DNA of 64,000 bases from Polyangia bacterium (GTDB lineage Bacteria > Myxococcota_A > Polyangia > Nannocystales > Nannocystaceae): positions 110,316-174,315 of the forward strand of contig JAUIFF010000019.1 of the NCBI GenBank assembly GCA_030429545.1. Reading direction: 5' to 3'. Shown here one piece after another: positions 61,741 to 64,000 of this stretch. The notes under the pieces are model-generated. The model saw only the letters and a list, made by a program, of their open reading frames with translations, had not been told where the DNA came from and did no database searches. The first letter of the stretch is position 1; every line of letters begins with the position of its first letter. Made by a program: the position numbers and the translations under genes.

Positions 61741-63492
61741 CTAATTTTCTATATCGGTCATTAGTTTCTGCTCGTGGTCACCCCATGACAGGGCATAGCT
61801 ATTTTTCCCGTACAGGATGATCCAATCCCCAGCATCTGAAATCGCAATATGTTGGATCGCCAACCCTTGGTTTGAAATTCGCTGGCACATCTGCGACAGG
61901 GGCTGCGCGAGCTCCGGGATAAGGGACATCTTCGTCTGGTTGTTACCCGACACCACGACCCAGCCAAACCGCGACAGCACGACACAACGCAGGCCGTGTT
62001 TCTTTTCGCTCTCCAGTACGTCGGTGAGCCCGCAATAGCCTTCGCCCCATTGCGCTTGCAGGTCGGCCTCGTACTCGGTAAGGTAGCCGTATGTACATGC
62101 ATCGGTGCCGTGCACAATCACAAACGGAAACTTGAAGTAGCTCCGATCTGTCACGGGATCCTTAAGTACGCACAGAGGGGCACATGAGACATGCTGAACC
62201 CCGAGGGGACTACCTGCAACGATGGTATTGAATCCACTCACGAGGTCGGCGAACGCGGGGCTACCGGATAGACTTCCGATCTTGAGCTGCCCCTTGTCAG
62301 CGGTTTCGAGAACTTGGAGAAAGTATTCGTTGTACGGCCCCTTGTACACTTGTGAGTAGTCGCGGATAAATGCGAAGGTTCTGGGTTCCCAGGCCGCATG
62401 TGCGCGTACGTCTTGACTCACTTTATCAACCCCACCTAGCACAACCCAGCCTGGCCCGGAGTCGAAGGTAAGTCGGCGAATTGTGGTGCCAGAGCTTCGC
62501 AGGTCGTTGAGTTCTTGGACGAGGGTCGGGTATCGACGGTGATAGTCGGGGTCCAAGGTGGCGCTATGAGAACGACGAGGGATGACGACCGCGTCGCTGG
62601 GCACGCTGAACTGGCGATTGACGCTTGAGGCTTCTACGTGTCCATTCGGCTCGCCAAAGCGTCGCGGAGTCGTCGCATCGGCGACAACATACTTCGTGCC
62701 TTCGTCATCTTCGAGTACAGCCATTCCTGGCTCTCGCTCGGCCCACCCAACCACGTCATAACCGTGTCCTGGAGCATAGGCCCATCTAAGGTCGAGATGT
62801 TCAATGAGGTATGCAAGGATACCGGCGAGGAGGTAACGTTTTGAGTCACAATCGGCGAAGCGATGTACGAGGCAGCCTGCGGGGGTTAAGATGCCACCGT
62901 ATTCTCGGGACTTGTCTTCGTGAATGGGTGCACCATAGGGAATCCAGCCGACGAAGCTCATCGCAAGCTCGACGCGCTCAAGCGGGGTGTCAGTTTGGTA
63001 GGAGTCGAGTATCCCGACCAGGTACTCGGCGATATCTTTGCAGTATGCCGCGTGGTCGGCGATGAGCCGGTCGACCTTGAGCTGGCACCACGGAGAACCG
63101 TTCGGTGGCTTGAGCCAGTCCCCAGCAAAAATGTAGTACGGAGCCAGTGCCATGAGTTCCTGCTTGAGCGTCTTTTGCTCCTCCCGTGTGACAGCGTGGC
63201 TCTCTTGCCAGCGGGTGCGAATTTCTTTGGGCAGGCCATGCCGTTGGATCAATTCGAACAACCTCGTCTTCTCCCATCTGAATTCGGCCGTTTGTTGGTT
63301 ACCTTTGTGATCCTCGAACTGATAGGTCACAACTACGTGGTCCGATTGTGTGTCGACCTCCAAACGATTGCTCAGGCCCCCGCCAGCTTTGGGATCGGGG
63401 TAGACAACCGGTAGCTCCAAGCTCGTTGTCGTAACATCACTCGTTTGCGTGTCGGTCGTGGTTTGTGTGAGTGGGTCTTTAGCCATTGACAT
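61741..63492 (-). CDS. Transglutaminase-fold (papain-like) protein with C-terminal strand repeats
   Basis: The ATG at 63492 has AGAGG upstream. The 583-aa product has a Thr-rich start and no signal. The central transglutaminase-like core has the usual Cys-His-Asp order: Cys215 in HRFADCDSKRYLLAGILAYL, His243 in YAPGHGYDVVGW, and Asp272 in YVVADATTP. Such domains act as amidases, transglutaminases or peptidases. The C-terminal 250 residues contain three or more spaced units with a hydrophobic core strand (GPGWVVLGGVDKV, RFGWVVVSGNNQ, AGDWIILYGKN), resembling propeller-like repeats. The lack of a signal, as in the giant-protein operon, suggests a cytoplasmic or specially exported enzyme. Its substrate is unknown. 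Confidence 0.75.
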   Translation of the reverse strand: MSMAKDPLTQTTTDTQTSDVTTTSLELPVVYPDPKAGGGLSNRLEVDTQSDHVVVTYQFEDHKGNQQTAEFRWEKTRLFELIQRHGLPKEIRTRWQESHAVTREEQKTLKQELMALAPYYIFAGDWLKPPNGSPWCQLKVDRLIADHAAYCKDIAEYLVGILDSYQTDTPLERVELAMSFVGWIPYGAPIHEDKSREYGGILTPAGCLVHRFADCDSKRYLLAGILAYLIEHLDLRWAYAPGHGYDVVGWAEREPGMAVLEDDEGTKYVVADATTPRRFGEPNGHVEASSVNRQFSVPSDAVVIPRRSHSATLDPDYHRRYPTLVQELNDLRSSGTTIRRLTFDSGPGWVVLGGVDKVSQDVRAHAAWEPRTFAFIRDYSQVYKGPYNEYFLQVLETADKGQLKIGSLSGSPAFADLVSGFNTIVAGSPLGVQHVSCAPLCVLKDPVTDRSYFKFPFVIVHGTDACTYGYLTEYEADLQAQWGEGYCGLTDVLESEKKHGLRCVVLSRFGWVVVSGNNQTKMSLIPELAQPLSQMCQRISNQGLAIQHIAISDAGDWIILYGKNSYALSWGDHEQKLMTDIEN

Positions 63493-64000
63493 GATGAAAT
63501 TCGCCTCTTGTTTCTCGTATTACTCGCACCTGCGGCGAGCCTCGAAGTCGATCAATATACGCAGCGCAACAGTGGCCTGCACGGCGCAACCGTCGGATGC
63601 TAACACCACTGCGAGACATGGTCTACATGACGTTGAAGGGTCTTTACCGGGTGGCCAGCCGGTTCAATCCATTGCAATCACCGAAGCCCGGGTTCGCGGC
63701 TTCAATGTCTGCTAGCAGATTTCGCCTACCACGCCGTAGGTCCGAAGGTGAGACAACCGGTTTCTCGAACTCTCGAAAAATGCACACTTCGAGTTTTGTC
63801 TGCAGGCGTCCTAATTAAGAAGTCCTTATTAAGAAGGTTTTCTCTGACCCATCGCCCCAAGAGGATGCATGGGTAGCCACTATTCAGCATGGATAGCCAC
63901 CATTCAGCAGGTTTTGCTTCTTTCCGCCCGTGCATGCTAGCCTTGGAGGGCCTGAGTTTTCGTGCCACAACTGGGTATTATTTCCCATTCGTACTATTAT
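63493..64000. other. Right-edge intergenic region without a complete gene
   Basis: No frame here shows a family motif. ATTAAGAAG occurs twice (63814-63822 and 63828-63836). A 20-bp tandem repeat at 63871-63910 is listed separately. Anything to the right is outside the window. Confidence 0.45.
63871..63910. repeat. Tandem 20-bp repeat, possible IS21-type terminal repeats
   Basis: Two adjacent units, GGGTAGCCACTATTCAGCAT and GGATAGCCACCATTCAGCAG, match at 17 of 20 positions. Multiple short repeats of this kind occur at the ends of IS21-family elements. No transposase is in the window, so an element would have to lie beyond the right edge, or this is a relic. Confidence 0.35.

Noticed and set aside
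63726..63968. 80-codon minus-strand frame at the right edge
   Set aside because: It has no ribosome site or motif and crosses the short direct repeats, so it is probably not a gene.

Overview
The window looks like a chromosomal segment of a Myxococcota bacterium, most likely Nannocystales-like. The evidence is many exported lipoproteins with Thr/Ser/Asp-rich linkers after the lipobox, Cys-rich DUF4215-type repeats (CGDGxxxxGEECDDGN), RCC1- and FG-GAP-like exported proteins, and a broken gene with the CCTPFCDL tail common in that group. No rRNA, tRNA, CRISPR array, capsid, terminase or lysis gene was seen.

Layout. (1) 1-6490, minus strand: a fatty-acyl/aldehyde catabolic block with a partial acyl-CoA dehydrogenase, the C-terminal remnant of a second one, a TetR regulator, an aldehyde dehydrogenase, a di-haem cytochrome c lipoprotein and an acyl-CoA ligase. 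Palindromic sites with TTGCT/AGCAA half-sites lie beside several of these genes. (2) 6718-9271: two lipoproteins, one pectinacetylesterase/Notum-like and one beta-propeller-like. (3) 9843-14618: a tightly overlapping operon of an OmpA-type outer-membrane protein, a CHAT (caspase-fold) protease fused to a degenerate SIR2-like domain, and a membrane-anchored protein built like a STAND NTPase but with its Walker motifs lost. (4) 14626-16839, minus: a DUF4215/RCC1 lipoprotein.

(5) 17070-34506, plus: an 18-gene, densely overlapping contractile injection system (CIS). It encodes sheath, tube, gpD-like hub, gpU/circularisation-like hub protein, OB-fold spike, gp25, baseplate J, a gpI-position wedge, fibre-like proteins and a possible cap, with several unfamiliar proteins between them. 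Capsid, terminase, lysis genes, an AAA+ ATPase and a long tape-measure gene are absent, so it resembles a domesticated phage tail/eCIS-like device. (6) 34554-37592, minus and convergent with the CIS: a caspase-fold CHAT/C25-like protease followed by a 263-aa protein with an N-terminal amphipathic helix, a beta-rich core and an acidic tail. This is the most interesting part of the window: the pair resembles bacterial protease-gasdermin operons, though the gasdermin identity is inference.

(7) 37593-40915: rearrangement debris with a DUF4215 fragment, a chimeric lipoprotein/sulfatase-modifying-factor-like gene and a frameshifted Cys-rich pseudogene. (8) 40916-53092, minus: three signal-less genes, a 3093-aa beta-propeller/LamG/helical giant and two paralogous coiled-coil proteins. 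They could be cytoplasmic or CIS cargo. (9) 53605-60773: a LamG lipoprotein with a 47-unit Gly-Asp tract, a TPR-type membrane protein and two tandem paralogous DUF4215/FG-GAP lipoproteins. (10) 61036-63492: a small beta/gamma-crystallin-like protein and a transglutaminase-fold protein. The right edge carries a 20-bp tandem repeat that may be the end of an IS21-type element.

The CIS structural genes are solid by family and order. The link between the CIS, the two CHAT proteases and the signal-less giants rests on proximity and domain content.
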